64,000 bases of DNA from NCBI GenBank assembly GCA_963798445.1, contig CAWCTH010000008.1, positions 248,001-312,000 on the forward strand, in the 5' to 3' direction. Numbering within the stretch: the first letter of the stretch is position 1; every line of letters starts with the position of its first letter. A program made the position numbers and the translations under genes. Under the pieces are notes generated by a model that was given only the letters and a program-made list of their open reading frames with translations, did no database searches and had not been told where the DNA came from. Below are positions 34,817 through 44,045 of this stretch, one piece after another. Origin of the DNA: DASXAI01 sp963798445. Its GTDB lineage: Bacteria > Actinomycetota > Acidimicrobiia > Acidimicrobiales > Ilumatobacteraceae.

Positions 34817-36782
34817 GTGACCGACGTCGTCTGGTTGATTCCAGCGCTACCCCTCTTCGGCTTCGTCGTGCTCGTCATCGCCGGTCGCCGCCTCGGTGAG
34901 CCCGCCGCCGGTTGGTTCGCCTTCCTCATGCCCGCCGCCGCCTTCGCCGTGGCGGTCGGTGTGTGGATCGACCTCCTGTCGAAGCACGCCGACGACCGCT
35001 CCATCGACAAGACGCTCTTCACATGGATACCGGCCGGCAGCCTGCACGTCGACATCGGCTTCCTGGTCGACCCGCTGTCGGTGGCCATGTTGCTGTTCGT
35101 CACCGGCATCAGCGCCCTCATCCACCTCTACGCCATCGGCTACATGCACGGCGACCCGGACTTCACCAAATTCTTCGTCTACCTGAACCTGTTCGTGTTC
35201 TCGATGGTGATGCTGGTGCTGGGCGACAACCTGCTCGTCACCTTCCTGGGCTGGGAGGGGGTGGGCACGTGCTCCTACCTCTTGATCTCGTTCTGGTTCA
35301 CCCGCGAGACGGCGGCCACCGCCGGCAAGAAGGCCTTCATCACCAACCGCATCGGTGACTGGGGCTTCATGATCGCCATGTTCCTGGTGTTCCAAGCGGT
35401 GGGGACGCTCAGCTACACGGGCCTGCTGGAGCAGTCGAGCACGCTGGCCACCTCCACCGTGACGGCCATCTGCCTGCTGCTGTTCCTGGGTGCCGTCGGC
35501 AAGTCGGCCCAGCTCCCGCTGTATCTCTGGCTGCCGGATGCCATGGAAGGCCCCACGCCCGTCTCGGCCCTCATCCATGCCGCCACCATGGTGACCGCGG
35601 GCGTCTACCTGATGTGCCGCATCAGCCCGCTGCTGGCCGAGGTGCCCGATGTGGGCACGGTGATCGCCATCGTCGGTGCCGCCACCGCGCTGTTCGCCGC
35701 GACGTGCGCGGTGTCGCAGCAGGACATCAAGAAGGTGCTGGCGTACTCCACCGTCAGCCAGCTCGGCTTCATGTTCCTTGCGGTCGGATCCGGCGCCTAC
35801 GTAGCGGCGGTGTTCCACATGATCACCCACGCCTTCTTCAAGGCCTCGCTGTTCCTGGGCGCTGGCTCGGTGATCCACGGCATGCCCTACGGGGACCAGG
35901 ACATGCGCCACATGGGCGGCGCTCCGCAAGGTGATGCCGATAACGACGGCGTCGTTCATCATCGCCTGGCTGGCCATCGCCGGCGTGCCGCCGTTCGCGG
36001 GGTTCTGGTCGAAGGACGAGATCCTGGTGAACGCTTGGGACAAGAGCCCCCTCCTCTGGATCGTCGGCGAGGTGGCGGCGCTGCTGACCGCGTTCTACAT
36101 GAGCCGTCAGGTGTTCATGGTGTTCTTCGGCAAGGCTCGCTGGGACGAGGCCCGCCCGCCGCGTGCCGAGCTCGGGCCTGAGCCGGTGGCCGTCGGCGCC
36201 GCCGTGAACACGCTCACGGAGCCCGCTCACGACGAGGGCCACCACGGCACGCCGCACGAATCGGGCTGGCAGATGACGGCGCCGCTCATCGTGTTGTCGA
36301 TCGGCGCCATCCTCGGCGGCCTCCTGAACCTGCCGTTCAGGCATGACCTCGAGCACCTCTCGAGCTGGCTCGAGCCCGTCGTCGGTGAGGCCGAGCACCA
36401 CCTCACGCTGTCGGGCACGACCCAATGGGTCTTCGCCATCGTCTCGGCCGCCGTTGCCGTCGGTGGCATCGTGCTGGCCTGGCTCATCTACGACCGCCAG
36501 CGGATCAAGGCAGTGGAGCCTGAGCTCTTCGCCCACGCCTGGTACTACGACGAAGCGGTATCCGCCTTCATGGGCGGGCCCGGCTACGAAGCCTTCGACG
36601 ACGTCGTCTGGGTGGACGAGCATGTCGTCGACGGGGCGGTCAACGGCGTCGGCAAGGTGTCCACCCTGAGCGGCCGCGCCCTGCGTGTGCTGCAGTCGGG
36701 TTACGTCCGTAACTACGCCCTCGGCATCGGCATCGGTGCCGTCCTGTTGCTCGGCTGGTTCGTGAGCCGAGGAGTCTTCTGA
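34817..36782 (+). CDS. nuoL: NADH-quinone oxidoreductase subunit L (set 1), frameshifted
   Basis: Antiporter-like proton-pumping subunit. From GTG 34817 the frame gives LFLGWEGVGTCSYLLISFWF and KSAQLPLYLWLPDAMEGPTP, then fails after DMRHMGGA at about 35921. A second frame resumes at once with LRKVMPITTASFIIAWLAIA and FWSKDEIL and runs to 36782. One extra base within GGCGGCGCTCCGC would explain it. The repaired protein is about 654 residues with all usual helices and a His/Glu loop (EPAHDEGHHGTPHE). Because the rest of the operon is intact, a sequencing error is likely. The stop overlaps the nuoM start. Confidence 0.9.
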
Positions 36783-38326
36783 TGGAGTCGTCGTCATTCC
36801 CGTTGCTGACGTCGATCATCCTGGTGCCGGCCGTCGGTGCCCTTGTCGTCGCCCTTTTGCCGAAGGGTCGCAACGACCTTGCGCGGCTGCTCGGCATCCT
36901 GTTCGCGCTGGCGACCGGAGCGTTGAGCGTCTACCTGCTGATCGCCTTCAAGACGTCAGACGACGGCATGCAGTTCGTGTCGAAGCATCTGTGGATCAAG
37001 GAGTGGGGCATCTCGTGGTATGTCGGGGTCGACGGCATCTCGCTGTTCCTCATCGTGCTCACCGGGCTGCTCTTCCCCCTTGCGTTCTGGGGTGGCCAGG
37101 CCGACGCCAGCCACGACGTGAAGGCCTACACGTCGTGGATGCTGTTGCTCGAGGCGGGCGTGCTGGGCACGTTCCTGGCACTCGACCTGTTCCTGTTCTT
37201 CATCTTCTTCGAGATCGTCCTCGTGCCGATGTACTTCATCATCGGCGGCTGGGGCCACGGCGAGCGCATCTACGCCGCCGTGAAGTTCTTCCTGTTCACG
37301 ATGGCGGGCTCCGCGTTCATGCTCGTCGGGCTGCTCGCCACGGTCTTCCTGTACCGCAACGAGACCGGCATCCTCACCTTCGACGTCGTGCAGATCGCGT
37401 CCAGCCAGGCCATCGCCGCCAGCACGACCCGCTGGCTGTTCCTGGCCTTCGCCATGGCCTTCGCCGTGAAGGTGCCGCTGTTCCCGCTGCACACGTGGCT
37501 ACCCGACGCCCACACCAACGCGCCGACCGCCGGCTCGGTCATCCTGGCCGGCGTCATGCTGAAGCTGGGCACGTACGGCTTCGTGCGCTACGGCCTGTAC
37601 CTGTTCCCCGACGCCGCCTACTGGTGGGCGCCGCTGTTCATCACCCTGGGGGTCATAGGCATCCTCTACGGCGCCATCTGCGCCACGATGCAGCGCGACC
37701 TCAAGCGATTGGTGGCGTACTCCTCTGTTGCCCACCTCGGCTTCATCGTCCTCGGGACGTTCGCCCTCACGACGGAGAGCATCTCCGGCGGCGTGATCCA
37801 GATGGTCAACCACGGCGTGTCCACCGGCGCACTGTTCCTGCTCGTCGGGTGGATCTACGAGCGGCGCCACACGCGCCAGATCTCGGACCTGCGCGGCCTG
37901 CAGAAGGTGGCGCCCATCTTCGCCGCGTGCTTCACCGTGGTGATGCTGTCGTCCATCGGGGTGCCGGGCCTCAACGGCTTCGTGGGCGAGTTCCTGGTCC
38001 TGATCGGGTCGTTCCTCACCGCCCGCTGGTGGGTCGTGGTGGCGGCCATTGGTGTCATCCTCGCCGCGCTGTATCTCCTCTGGGCCTACCAGCGGGTCTT
38101 CCACGGCGAGGTCGACGACGCCAATCGCCACTTCCCTGAGATCAGCCTCAAGGAGGGCCTGATCCTGTTGCCCCTCATCGGGCTCATCTTCTTCATGGGC
38201 ATCTACCCGAAGCCGGTGCTGGAGCGCATCGAGCCCAGCGTCCGACGCCTCCTCGTCCACGTCGAGGCCCACTCCGACTACCGCCAACCGGCGGTGCCGG
38301 TGACCGGTGAGGCCGGCGGCCGATGA
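36782..38326 (+). CDS. nuoM: NADH-quinone oxidoreductase subunit M (set 1)
   Basis: Antiporter-like subunit of 514 residues and about 14 helices. Conserved stretches include FEIVLVPMYFIIGGWGHGER with the key glutamate, KVPLFPLHTWLPDAHTNAPT with the pumping lysine, and KRLVAYSSVAHLGFIVLG. ATG overlaps the nuoL stop by one base and the stop overlaps nuoN by 4 nt. Confidence 0.96.
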   Translation: MESSSFPLLTSIILVPAVGALVVALLPKGRNDLARLLGILFALATGALSVYLLIAFKTSDDGMQFVSKHLWIKEWGISWYVGVDGISLFLIVLTGLLFPLAFWGGQADASHDVKAYTSWMLLLEAGVLGTFLALDLFLFFIFFEIVLVPMYFIIGGWGHGERIYAAVKFFLFTMAGSAFMLVGLLATVFLYRNETGILTFDVVQIASSQAIAASTTRWLFLAFAMAFAVKVPLFPLHTWLPDAHTNAPTAGSVILAGVMLKLGTYGFVRYGLYLFPDAAYWWAPLFITLGVIGILYGAICATMQRDLKRLVAYSSVAHLGFIVLGTFALTTESISGGVIQMVNHGVSTGALFLLVGWIYERRHTRQISDLRGLQKVAPIFAACFTVVMLSSIGVPGLNGFVGEFLVLIGSFLTARWWVVVAAIGVILAALYLLWAYQRVFHGEVDDANRHFPEISLKEGLILLPLIGLIFFMGIYPKPVLERIEPSVRRLLVHVEAHSDYRQPAVPVTGEAGGR

Positions 38327-39867
38327 CAGCGCTGTTCGCCCAAGTGGGCTCCACCTTCGTCGGGCCGTCGGTCGACTGGTTCGACATCACGCCGCTCATC
38401 GTTCTCGCCGGGGGCGCGGTGGTGCTCTTGCTGCTCGGCGCCCTGGTGCCGGTCCGGTGGCCGAAGGGGACGTTCGCGGCCATCACCGTGGCCATCGGCA
38501 TCGCCGCCCTGGTGCTCACCTTCATCCTGTGGCATCAGGTGCAGGACGACGGCTCGACCCGCCTGCTCGGCGGTGCCATCGTGCTCGACGGCCCCGCCTT
38601 GTTCATCACCGTCGTCATCTGCATCGGCATCGTGCTGACGGCGCTGTTCCTCGAGGACTACCTGGAACGCGAGGGCATGGCCAGCTCCGAGGTCTACGCC
38701 CTCGTGGTGACGTCGGCATTGGGCGGGGTCGTGATGGCGTGGGCCAGCGACCTCATCGTGTTGTTCCTGGGCCTGGAGGTGCTGTCGCTGGCGTTGTACA
38801 TCCTGGCGGCCAGCCACCTCGGCCGCATCCAGTCCCAGGAGGCCGGCATCAAGTACTTCGTCCTGGGCGGCTTCTCGTCGGCCTTCTTCCTGTACGGCAT
38901 CGCCCTCACCTACGGCGCCACCGGCAGCACCAACATGCGCCAGATCCTCACGTTCCTGGGCACCACCCCGCTCGAGGACAAGGGTCTGTTGTTCACCGGC
39001 CTGGCGCTGATGCTGGTCGGCTTCGCCTTCAAGATCTCGGCCGTGCCGTTCCACATGTGGACGCCCGATGTCTACGACGGCTCACCGACGCCGATCTCTG
39101 GCTTCATGGCCTCGGCGTCGAAGGCGGCGGCCTTCGCCGCGCTCCTGCGGGTGGTGTCCATCGTGTTCATCGACTACCGCGAGGACTGGCGCCCGGTGAT
39201 CTACGCGCTGGCGGTGCTGTCACTGTTCGTCGGCGCGGTGCTGGCCATCGTGCAGACGAACGTGAAGCGCATGCTGGCCTACTCGTCCATCTCTCACGCC
39301 GGTTTCATCCTGGTGGGTGTCGAGGCGATGTCGAGCCAGCCCGGGCTGCCCAACGAGCTGGTGCGTACCGGTTACTCGGCGGCGCTGTTCTACTTGTTGG
39401 CCTACGCCGTCATCGTGCTCGGCAGCTTCGGCGTGGTGATGCTGGTGGCGCGCAGCGGCGACGGCGACACGTCCCTCGACGCCTACAAGGGTCTGGTGCA
39501 CCGCCGCCCCCTGCTGGCCTTCACGTTCACGGTGCTCCTCCTGGCGCAGGCAGGCGTGCCGCTCACCGCCGGCTTCGTCGCCAAGTTCGATGTGATCCTG
39601 GCCGCCGTCGACGCCAAGAGCTACGTCCTCGCCGTGCTGGCCATGCTGAGCGCCGTGATCGCCGCCTTCCTGTACCTGCGGATCATCGTGAGCATGTACA
39701 TGGCCAGCGAGACCTCCGAAGAACTGGCGGAGGCCAAGCCGATCCGCATCCCGGCCACGGCGGCGGTGGGGCTGACGCTCACGCTGGCGTTCACCGTCGT
39801 GGTCGGGTTCTTGCCGGGCCTGGTGCTCGACTTCGCCCGCGACGCGGCGGGGACCATCAATCTGTAG
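38323..39867 (+). CDS. nuoN: NADH-quinone oxidoreductase subunit N (set 1)
   Basis: Third antiporter-like subunit, 514 residues. It shows LFLGLEVLSLALYILAAS, FKISAVPFHMWTPDVYDGSP and KRMLAYSSISHAGFILVG, with the charged residues expected in the half-channels. It is the last gene of the first respiratory block; the aldo/keto reductase begins 18 nt later and may be read through. Confidence 0.96.
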   Translation: MTALFAQVGSTFVGPSVDWFDITPLIVLAGGAVVLLLLGALVPVRWPKGTFAAITVAIGIAALVLTFILWHQVQDDGSTRLLGGAIVLDGPALFITVVICIGIVLTALFLEDYLEREGMASSEVYALVVTSALGGVVMAWASDLIVLFLGLEVLSLALYILAASHLGRIQSQEAGIKYFVLGGFSSAFFLYGIALTYGATGSTNMRQILTFLGTTPLEDKGLLFTGLALMLVGFAFKISAVPFHMWTPDVYDGSPTPISGFMASASKAAAFAALLRVVSIVFIDYREDWRPVIYALAVLSLFVGAVLAIVQTNVKRMLAYSSISHAGFILVGVEAMSSQPGLPNELVRTGYSAALFYLLAYAVIVLGSFGVVMLVARSGDGDTSLDAYKGLVHRRPLLAFTFTVLLLAQAGVPLTAGFVAKFDVILAAVDAKSYVLAVLAMLSAVIAAFLYLRIIVSMYMASETSEELAEAKPIRIPATAAVGLTLTLAFTVVVGFLPGLVLDFARDAAGTINL

Positions 39868-39885
39868 AGCCGTAGAGTCGTCCGG

Positions 39886-40884
39886 ATGGAGCATCGCCAT
39901 CTCGGACGCAGCGGACTCAAGGTCTCGGAGATCTCGTACGGCAACTGGCTGACCCACGGGAACCAGATCGAAGAGGATGCCGCACTGGCGTGCGTGAAGG
40001 CGGCACTGGACGAGGGCATCACCACCTTCGACACCGCCGACGTCTACGCCGGCACCCGGGCCGAAGCGGTGCTCGGTCGGGCCCTCGCCGGGCAGCGCCG
40101 CGAAGGCCTGGAGGTCTGCACCAAGGTGTACTGGCCCGTCGGGCCGGGCCCGAACGACCGGGGACTGTCGCGCAAGCACCTCGTCGAGGGCTGCGAGGCG
40201 TCGCTGCGCCGTCTCGGTGTCGACTACATCGACCTGTACCAGGCGCACCGCTTCGACGTGGAGACGCCGCTGGAGGAGACCCTGCGGGCCTTCGACGACC
40301 TCGTGCGCGCCGGCAAGGTGCTGTACGTCGGGGTGTCGGAGTGGACGGCGACCCAGATCGCCGACGCGGTGCGCATCGCGCGTGAGATGGGTTTCGACCG
40401 CATCGTGTCGAACCAGCCGCAGTACTCCATGCTGTGGCGGGTGATCGAGGCCGAGGTCATCCCGGTGTCGGAGAAGGAGGGCATCGGCCAGATCGTGTGG
40501 TCGCCCATCGCCCAAGGCGTGCTGACCGGGAAGTACCGGCCGGGTGAGCGCCCGCCCGAGGGCTCGCGTGCCGCCGACGACCGCACGTCCACCATGGTGA
40601 GCCGCTTCCTGGGCGACGACGTCCTGAGCGCCGTGCAGCAGCTGGCGCCGATAGCCGCCGATGCCGGGCTCTCGATGGCGCAGCTGGCGGTGGCGTGGGT
40701 GCTGCAGAACCCGAACGTGGCGTCGGCCATCGTCGGTGCGACGCGGCCCGAGCAGGTCAACGACAACGCCAAGGCGTCGGGCGTGCGGCTGGAGCCGGAG
40801 CTGCTCGAGCGCATCGACGCGGTGCTGAGCCCGGTGGTCGAGCGCGACCCGGCCAAGACCCAGAGCCCCGCCACCCGGCCGTAA
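39886..40884 (+). CDS. Aldo/keto reductase (Kv-beta/YghZ-like)
   Basis: A 332-residue NADPH-dependent oxidoreductase of the AKR superfamily. The catalytic tetrad is visible: Asp and Tyr in FDTADVYAG, Lys in VCTKVYW and His in LYQAHRFD. The segments YVGVSEWTATQI and LAVAWVLQNPNVASAIVGA are closest to the bacterial relatives of voltage-gated potassium channel beta subunits. The substrate is unknown. It follows nuoN by 18 nt and is the last gene before a 383-nt non-coding stretch. Confidence 0.92.
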   Translation: MEHRHLGRSGLKVSEISYGNWLTHGNQIEEDAALACVKAALDEGITTFDTADVYAGTRAEAVLGRALAGQRREGLEVCTKVYWPVGPGPNDRGLSRKHLVEGCEASLRRLGVDYIDLYQAHRFDVETPLEETLRAFDDLVRAGKVLYVGVSEWTATQIADAVRIAREMGFDRIVSNQPQYSMLWRVIEAEVIPVSEKEGIGQIVWSPIAQGVLTGKYRPGERPPEGSRAADDRTSTMVSRFLGDDVLSAVQQLAPIAADAGLSMAQLAVAWVLQNPNVASAIVGATRPEQVNDNAKASGVRLEPELLERIDAVLSPVVERDPAKTQSPATRP

Positions 40885-40891
40885 TTCCTGG

Positions 40892-40940
40892 CTCGGCTTC
40901 GCCTCGCGCTCGCTCCGCTCGGACAACGGTGCTCGCTCGG
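40892..40940 (+). repeat. Dispersed 50-bp repeat, copy A
   Basis: Begins CTCGGCTTCGCCTCG, contains GCTCGGACAA and ends GGTGCTCGCTCGG. It aligns almost base for base with copy B at 46108-46157, with six or so differences and a one-base gap. Internal CGAG/CTCG segments could fold. Function unknown; a REP-like intergenic repeat is the best description. Confidence 0.6.
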
Positions 40941-41017
40941 CACGGCGCCGCACTGCGGCGCCGGCGGGCCGCGGGCGGCCCGCCGCGTGACGCAGCGCGG
41001 GTGCCGGGAGTTTGGGT

Positions 41018-41062
41018 TTGTGTTCCGTCGATCTCGATTTCGTCTCGATCGGCGTTACACAA
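41018..41062. repeat. 45-nt palindromic repeat, copy 1
   Basis: Left arm 41018-41033 (TTGTGTTCCGTCGATC) and right arm 41047-41062 (GATCGGCGTTACACAA) pair imperfectly around a 13-nt loop. The whole unit is 37 of 45 identical to copy 2 at 55585-55629, including most of the loop (CGTCTC). The same palindrome at two unlinked intergenic sites suggests a REP-type element or a shared terminator. Confidence 0.6.
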
Positions 41063-41227
41063 GCGGGGCGCGCCCGGCCGCGACCACGCCGCCGCGGCCG
41101 CGCCCGCCCCCACCGCCGCCCCGCCCCCGCCGCACAGGCTGTGCGCGAAAGGGCGCGATCTCGGGCGGCGCGGCACTCGCGTCGTCGGCGTCGAGCCGGG
41201 GGGCGCCGCGACCTGCTCCTGACCCGT

Positions 41228-41257
41228 TTGTGAGCCGATTCACGCTCCTCGTATAGA
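41228..41257 (+). promoter_or_regulatory. Rex-like operator and -10 box of the nuo2 operon
   Basis: TTGTGAGCCGATTCACGC (41228-41245) matches TTGTGAA-N4-TTCACAA at 11 of 14 fixed positions and closely resembles the site at 19320. TTGTGA could serve as the -35 box, with TATAGA at 41252-41257 as the -10 after an 18-nt spacer. The expected transcript start is only about 4 nt before the ATG at 41268 and no ribosome site is visible, so the message may be leaderless or nearly so. Confidence 0.6.
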
Positions 41258-41267
41258 GTCGCTGGCG

Positions 41268-41633
41268 ATGTCGGAGTTCCTGCGCAGCTGGCTGACGGCC
41301 GCCATTTTCGTGGCCGTGGCCGTGGCGCTGACCTCGGGTTTCCTCGGTCTCAGCAGCCTCCTACGGCCCCACCGACCGACCCGCCAGAAGGTCATCGCCT
41401 ACGAGAGCGGCGTCGATCCTGTGGGCGAGGGCTGGTCCCAGAGCCAGATCCGGTACTACATCTTCGCCCTGCTCTTCGTGGTGTTCGACGTCGAGGCCGT
41501 CTTCATCTTCCCGTGGGCCGTGCGCCTGGAGGAGTACGGCGGGTTCGGGCTGGTGGAGATGGGTGTGTTCGTGTTCGTGCTCGTCCTCGGCCTCGTGTAC
41601 GCGTGGCGCAAGGGAGTGCTGCGGTGGGTCTGA
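41268..41633 (+). CDS. nuoA: NADH-quinone oxidoreductase subunit A (set 2)
   Basis: The 121-residue first subunit of a second complex I. It has three helices, KVIAYESGVDPVGEGWSQSQ in the loop position of NuoA with Ser in place of the usual Cys, and FVVFDVEAVFIFPWAV with the conserved acidic residues. It lacks the C-terminal extension of the set 1 copy. It heads an 11-gene cluster and overlaps nuoB by 10 nt. Confidence 0.95.
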   Translation: MSEFLRSWLTAAIFVAVAVALTSGFLGLSSLLRPHRPTRQKVIAYESGVDPVGEGWSQSQIRYYIFALLFVVFDVEAVFIFPWAVRLEEYGGFGLVEMGVFVFVLVLGLVYAWRKGVLRWV

Positions 41634-42226
41634 TCGAGAAGGGCCGGCTGCCGAAGCCCCTCACGACACTGCTGAACATGGGACGGTCCTACTCCGTGTG
41701 GGTGTACCAGTGGGGCCTCGCCTGCTGCGCCATCGAGATGGGCGCCGCCTTCGGCTCGCCGCGCTACGACGTGATGCGCCTCGGCGTCATCCCCCTGCCG
41801 GCCAGCCCTCGCCAGGCCGATCTGGTCGTCATCTCCGGCACGGTCACCGACAAGATGGCGCCCGCCGTCAAGCGGCTCTACGAGCAGATGCCGGACCCGA
41901 AGTACGTCATCTCGATGGGCTCGTGCGCCAACTGCGGCGGCCCCTACTGGGACAGCTACTCGGTGACCAAGGGCGTCGACCAGATCATCCCCGTCGACAT
42001 CTACGTGCCTGGCTGCCCACCCCGGCCGGAGGCCCTCCTGGAGGGCATCGTGCTGCTGCAGGAGCGCATCAAGCGCGAGGACATGGCCGCCAAGTGGCGC
42101 GGCGACCCCAACGAGCCGGTCGAAGCCGTCGAGAGCGGACGACGGGACCAACCCAGCGAGCCCAACCAGCCGCCGCCGGCGGCCCCGACTGAAGATCGCG
42201 GTGAGCCGGTTGTCGTCCACGGCTGA
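41624..42226 (+). CDS. nuoB: NADH-quinone oxidoreductase subunit B (set 2)
   Basis: A 200-residue NuoB paralogue with complete N2 ligands: ACCAIEMGAAF, SMGSCANCGGPYW and VPGCPPRPEALLEG. An additional cysteine (CANC) replaces the Ser of set 1. GTG 41624 gives the usual N-terminus; the longer upstream frame overlaps nuoA. The C-terminal 45 residues are proline/glutamate-rich. It overlaps nuoC by 26 nt. Confidence 0.95.
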   Translation: MGLIEKGRLPKPLTTLLNMGRSYSVWVYQWGLACCAIEMGAAFGSPRYDVMRLGVIPLPASPRQADLVVISGTVTDKMAPAVKRLYEQMPDPKYVISMGSCANCGGPYWDSYSVTKGVDQIIPVDIYVPGCPPRPEALLEGIVLLQERIKREDMAAKWRGDPNEPVEAVESGRRDQPSEPNQPPPAAPTEDRGEPVVVHG

Positions 42227-42872
42227 TACCGGGGTCGAGGCGCCGGTCGACGAGCTGCGCCAGGGACTGCTCGACGAGCTCACGGCCGAGATCGGTGACG
42301 CGCTGGTCAGCCACGAGCTGCGAGCCAGCGACGACCTGTGGGTGCGCGTGCGCACCGACGCATGGCGCGCCGCCGGCCTGGCCGTGCGCGACGTGCTCGG
42401 GTGCGAGTACTTCTGCTTCCTGTCGGCACTCGACTGGATGCCGTCGCCGTTCGGCAAGGGCGAAGACGACCCGACCGAGCCGCCGCCCGAGCGCTCCACC
42501 GAGACGAAGCAGGGAGTCGCTGGGGGCGACACCCGCTTCCAGGTGTTCGCCCGGGCGGTCTCGCCGCAGCGGCACGTCGGGCTCACGTTGAAGGTGGACG
42601 TCCCCGACGACAGCCTCACCATCGAGACCTGGTCCAACGTCTACGCCGGTGCCAACTGGCACGAACGCGAGACGTGGGAGATGTTCGGCATCTTGTTCGC
42701 CGGTCACCCGCAGCTCACCCACATGTACCTGCCGTCGGGCTTCGAGGGCCACCCGCTGCGCAAGGACTTCCCGCTGCTGGCCCGCATCGTGAAGCCGTGG
42801 CCGGGCATCGTCGACGTCGAGCCCATGCCGGCCGACGCCGATGGTGAGGCCGACACCGAGGGCAGTGACTAG
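42201..42872 (+). CDS. nuoC: NADH-quinone oxidoreductase subunit C (set 2)
   Basis: A 223-residue NuoC paralogue. CEYFCFLSALDWMPSPFGKG and HERETWEMFGILFAGHPQLT are the family signatures, followed by EGHPLRKDFPLLARIVKPWP. A polar insert (about 85-108, with PPPERSTETKQG) is not in set 1. It lies directly against nuoD with no gap. Confidence 0.93.
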   Translation: MSRLSSTADTGVEAPVDELRQGLLDELTAEIGDALVSHELRASDDLWVRVRTDAWRAAGLAVRDVLGCEYFCFLSALDWMPSPFGKGEDDPTEPPPERSTETKQGVAGGDTRFQVFARAVSPQRHVGLTLKVDVPDDSLTIETWSNVYAGANWHERETWEMFGILFAGHPQLTHMYLPSGFEGHPLRKDFPLLARIVKPWPGIVDVEPMPADADGEADTEGSD

Positions 42873-44045
42873 ATGACGACGCTGACCGACCGCCAGCAGC
42901 TCGCCTACATCGCCTCCCAGGCGGCCGACGCCCGCCTGAACGTGGAGCTGGAGACCGAGGGCATGACCCTCAACATCGGCCCCCAGCATCCCGCCACCCA
43001 CGGCACCCTGCGCATCATCTGCCGGCTCGATGGCGAGCAGGTCGTGTGGGCCGAGCCCTCGTGCGGCTACATGCACCGCGGCTACGAGAAGCTCACCGAG
43101 GTCCGGACCTTCCCGCAGGTCACCACGCTGGTGAACCGCATCGACTGGCTCGGCAGCTTCGCCAACGAGGTGCCGTTCATCCTCGCCGCCGAGAAGCTGA
43201 TGGACATCGAGGCGCCACCGCGCGCCCAGTACATCCGCACGGTGATGTTCGAGCTGTCGCGCATCGCCAACCTGGTGCTGTTCCTCGGCGACATGGGCGT
43301 GCAGCTCGGTGCCGTCACGCCCGTCTTCTATGCCTTCCGCGACCGGGAGTACGTCCTCAACCTCATCGAGTCGGCGACGGGCGGGCGCTTCCACCCGAAC
43401 TACGACCGCATCGGCGGTCTGAAGGAAGACCTGCCGAAGGGCTTCATCGACGAGACCAAGGTCGTGATGAAGACCGTGCGCCGGTTCTGCGACCAGATGG
43501 AGGACCTGCTCGTCGGGAACGAGATCTTCGAGGCCCGCACCCGGGGCATCGGCGTCATCCCCAAAGAGGTCGCGTTGCAGTACGGCCTGTCGGGGGCCAA
43601 TCTGCGCGCCAGCGGGGTCAACTGGGATCTCCGCCGCGACCAGTCCCTACCGATGGCGTGGGACAAGGCCGACTGGAAGGTGTGGACCCACCCCGACGGC
43701 GACAGCTTCGCCCGGTACTGGGTGCGGCTGCAGGAAGTGCGCGAAGCCACCAGCATCGTGGAGCAGCTCCTCGGTGGCCTCCCGGCCGGGCCGATCATGG
43801 CCAAGGTGCCGCGCATCATCAAGGTGCCCGAGGGGGAGGCGTGGGTATCCACCGAGAACCCGCTCGGCGAGATGGGCTACTACGTCGTCAGCAAGGGTGA
43901 CACCGGGCCCTTCAGGGTCAAGATCCGTTCGGCCTCGTTCAACAACATCTCGGTCGCGCCGTGGGTGCTCAAGGGCGTGTACGTGCCGGACGTGATCACC
44001 ATCCTCGCCAGCCTCTACTTCATCCTCGGGGACATCGATCGCTGA
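42873..44045 (+). CDS. nuoD: NADH-quinone oxidoreductase subunit D (set 2)
   Basis: A 390-residue NuoD paralogue with the quinone-pocket loop NIGPQHPATHGTLRI, GYMHRGYEKL, and the C-terminal SASFNNISVAPWVL and FILGDIDR. The set 1 protein is about 65 residues longer at its N-terminus. The two D subunits differ clearly in sequence, so this is an old paralogue, not a recent duplication. The stop overlaps nuoH by one base. Confidence 0.95.
   Translation: MTTLTDRQQLAYIASQAADARLNVELETEGMTLNIGPQHPATHGTLRIICRLDGEQVVWAEPSCGYMHRGYEKLTEVRTFPQVTTLVNRIDWLGSFANEVPFILAAEKLMDIEAPPRAQYIRTVMFELSRIANLVLFLGDMGVQLGAVTPVFYAFRDREYVLNLIESATGGRFHPNYDRIGGLKEDLPKGFIDETKVVMKTVRRFCDQMEDLLVGNEIFEARTRGIGVIPKEVALQYGLSGANLRASGVNWDLRRDQSLPMAWDKADWKVWTHPDGDSFARYWVRLQEVREATSIVEQLLGGLPAGPIMAKVPRIIKVPEGEAWVSTENPLGEMGYYVVSKGDTGPFRVKIRSASFNNISVAPWVLKGVYVPDVITILASLYFILGDIDR

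Larger units (their letters stand above)
40885..41267. other. Non-coding stretch with repeats and the nuo2 promoter
   Basis: These 383 nt hold no credible gene. From left to right they contain dispersed repeat copy A (40892-40940), a GC-rich stretch, a 45-nt palindrome (41018-41062), low-complexity C/G-rich sequence (about 41065-41140), and finally the Rex-like operator with a TATAGA -10 just before nuoA2. Confidence 0.7.

Noticed and set aside
41065..41140. Possible small proline/arginine-rich gene in the C/G-rich stretch
   Set aside because: All frames are equally open low-complexity sequence with no ribosome site or conserved motif.
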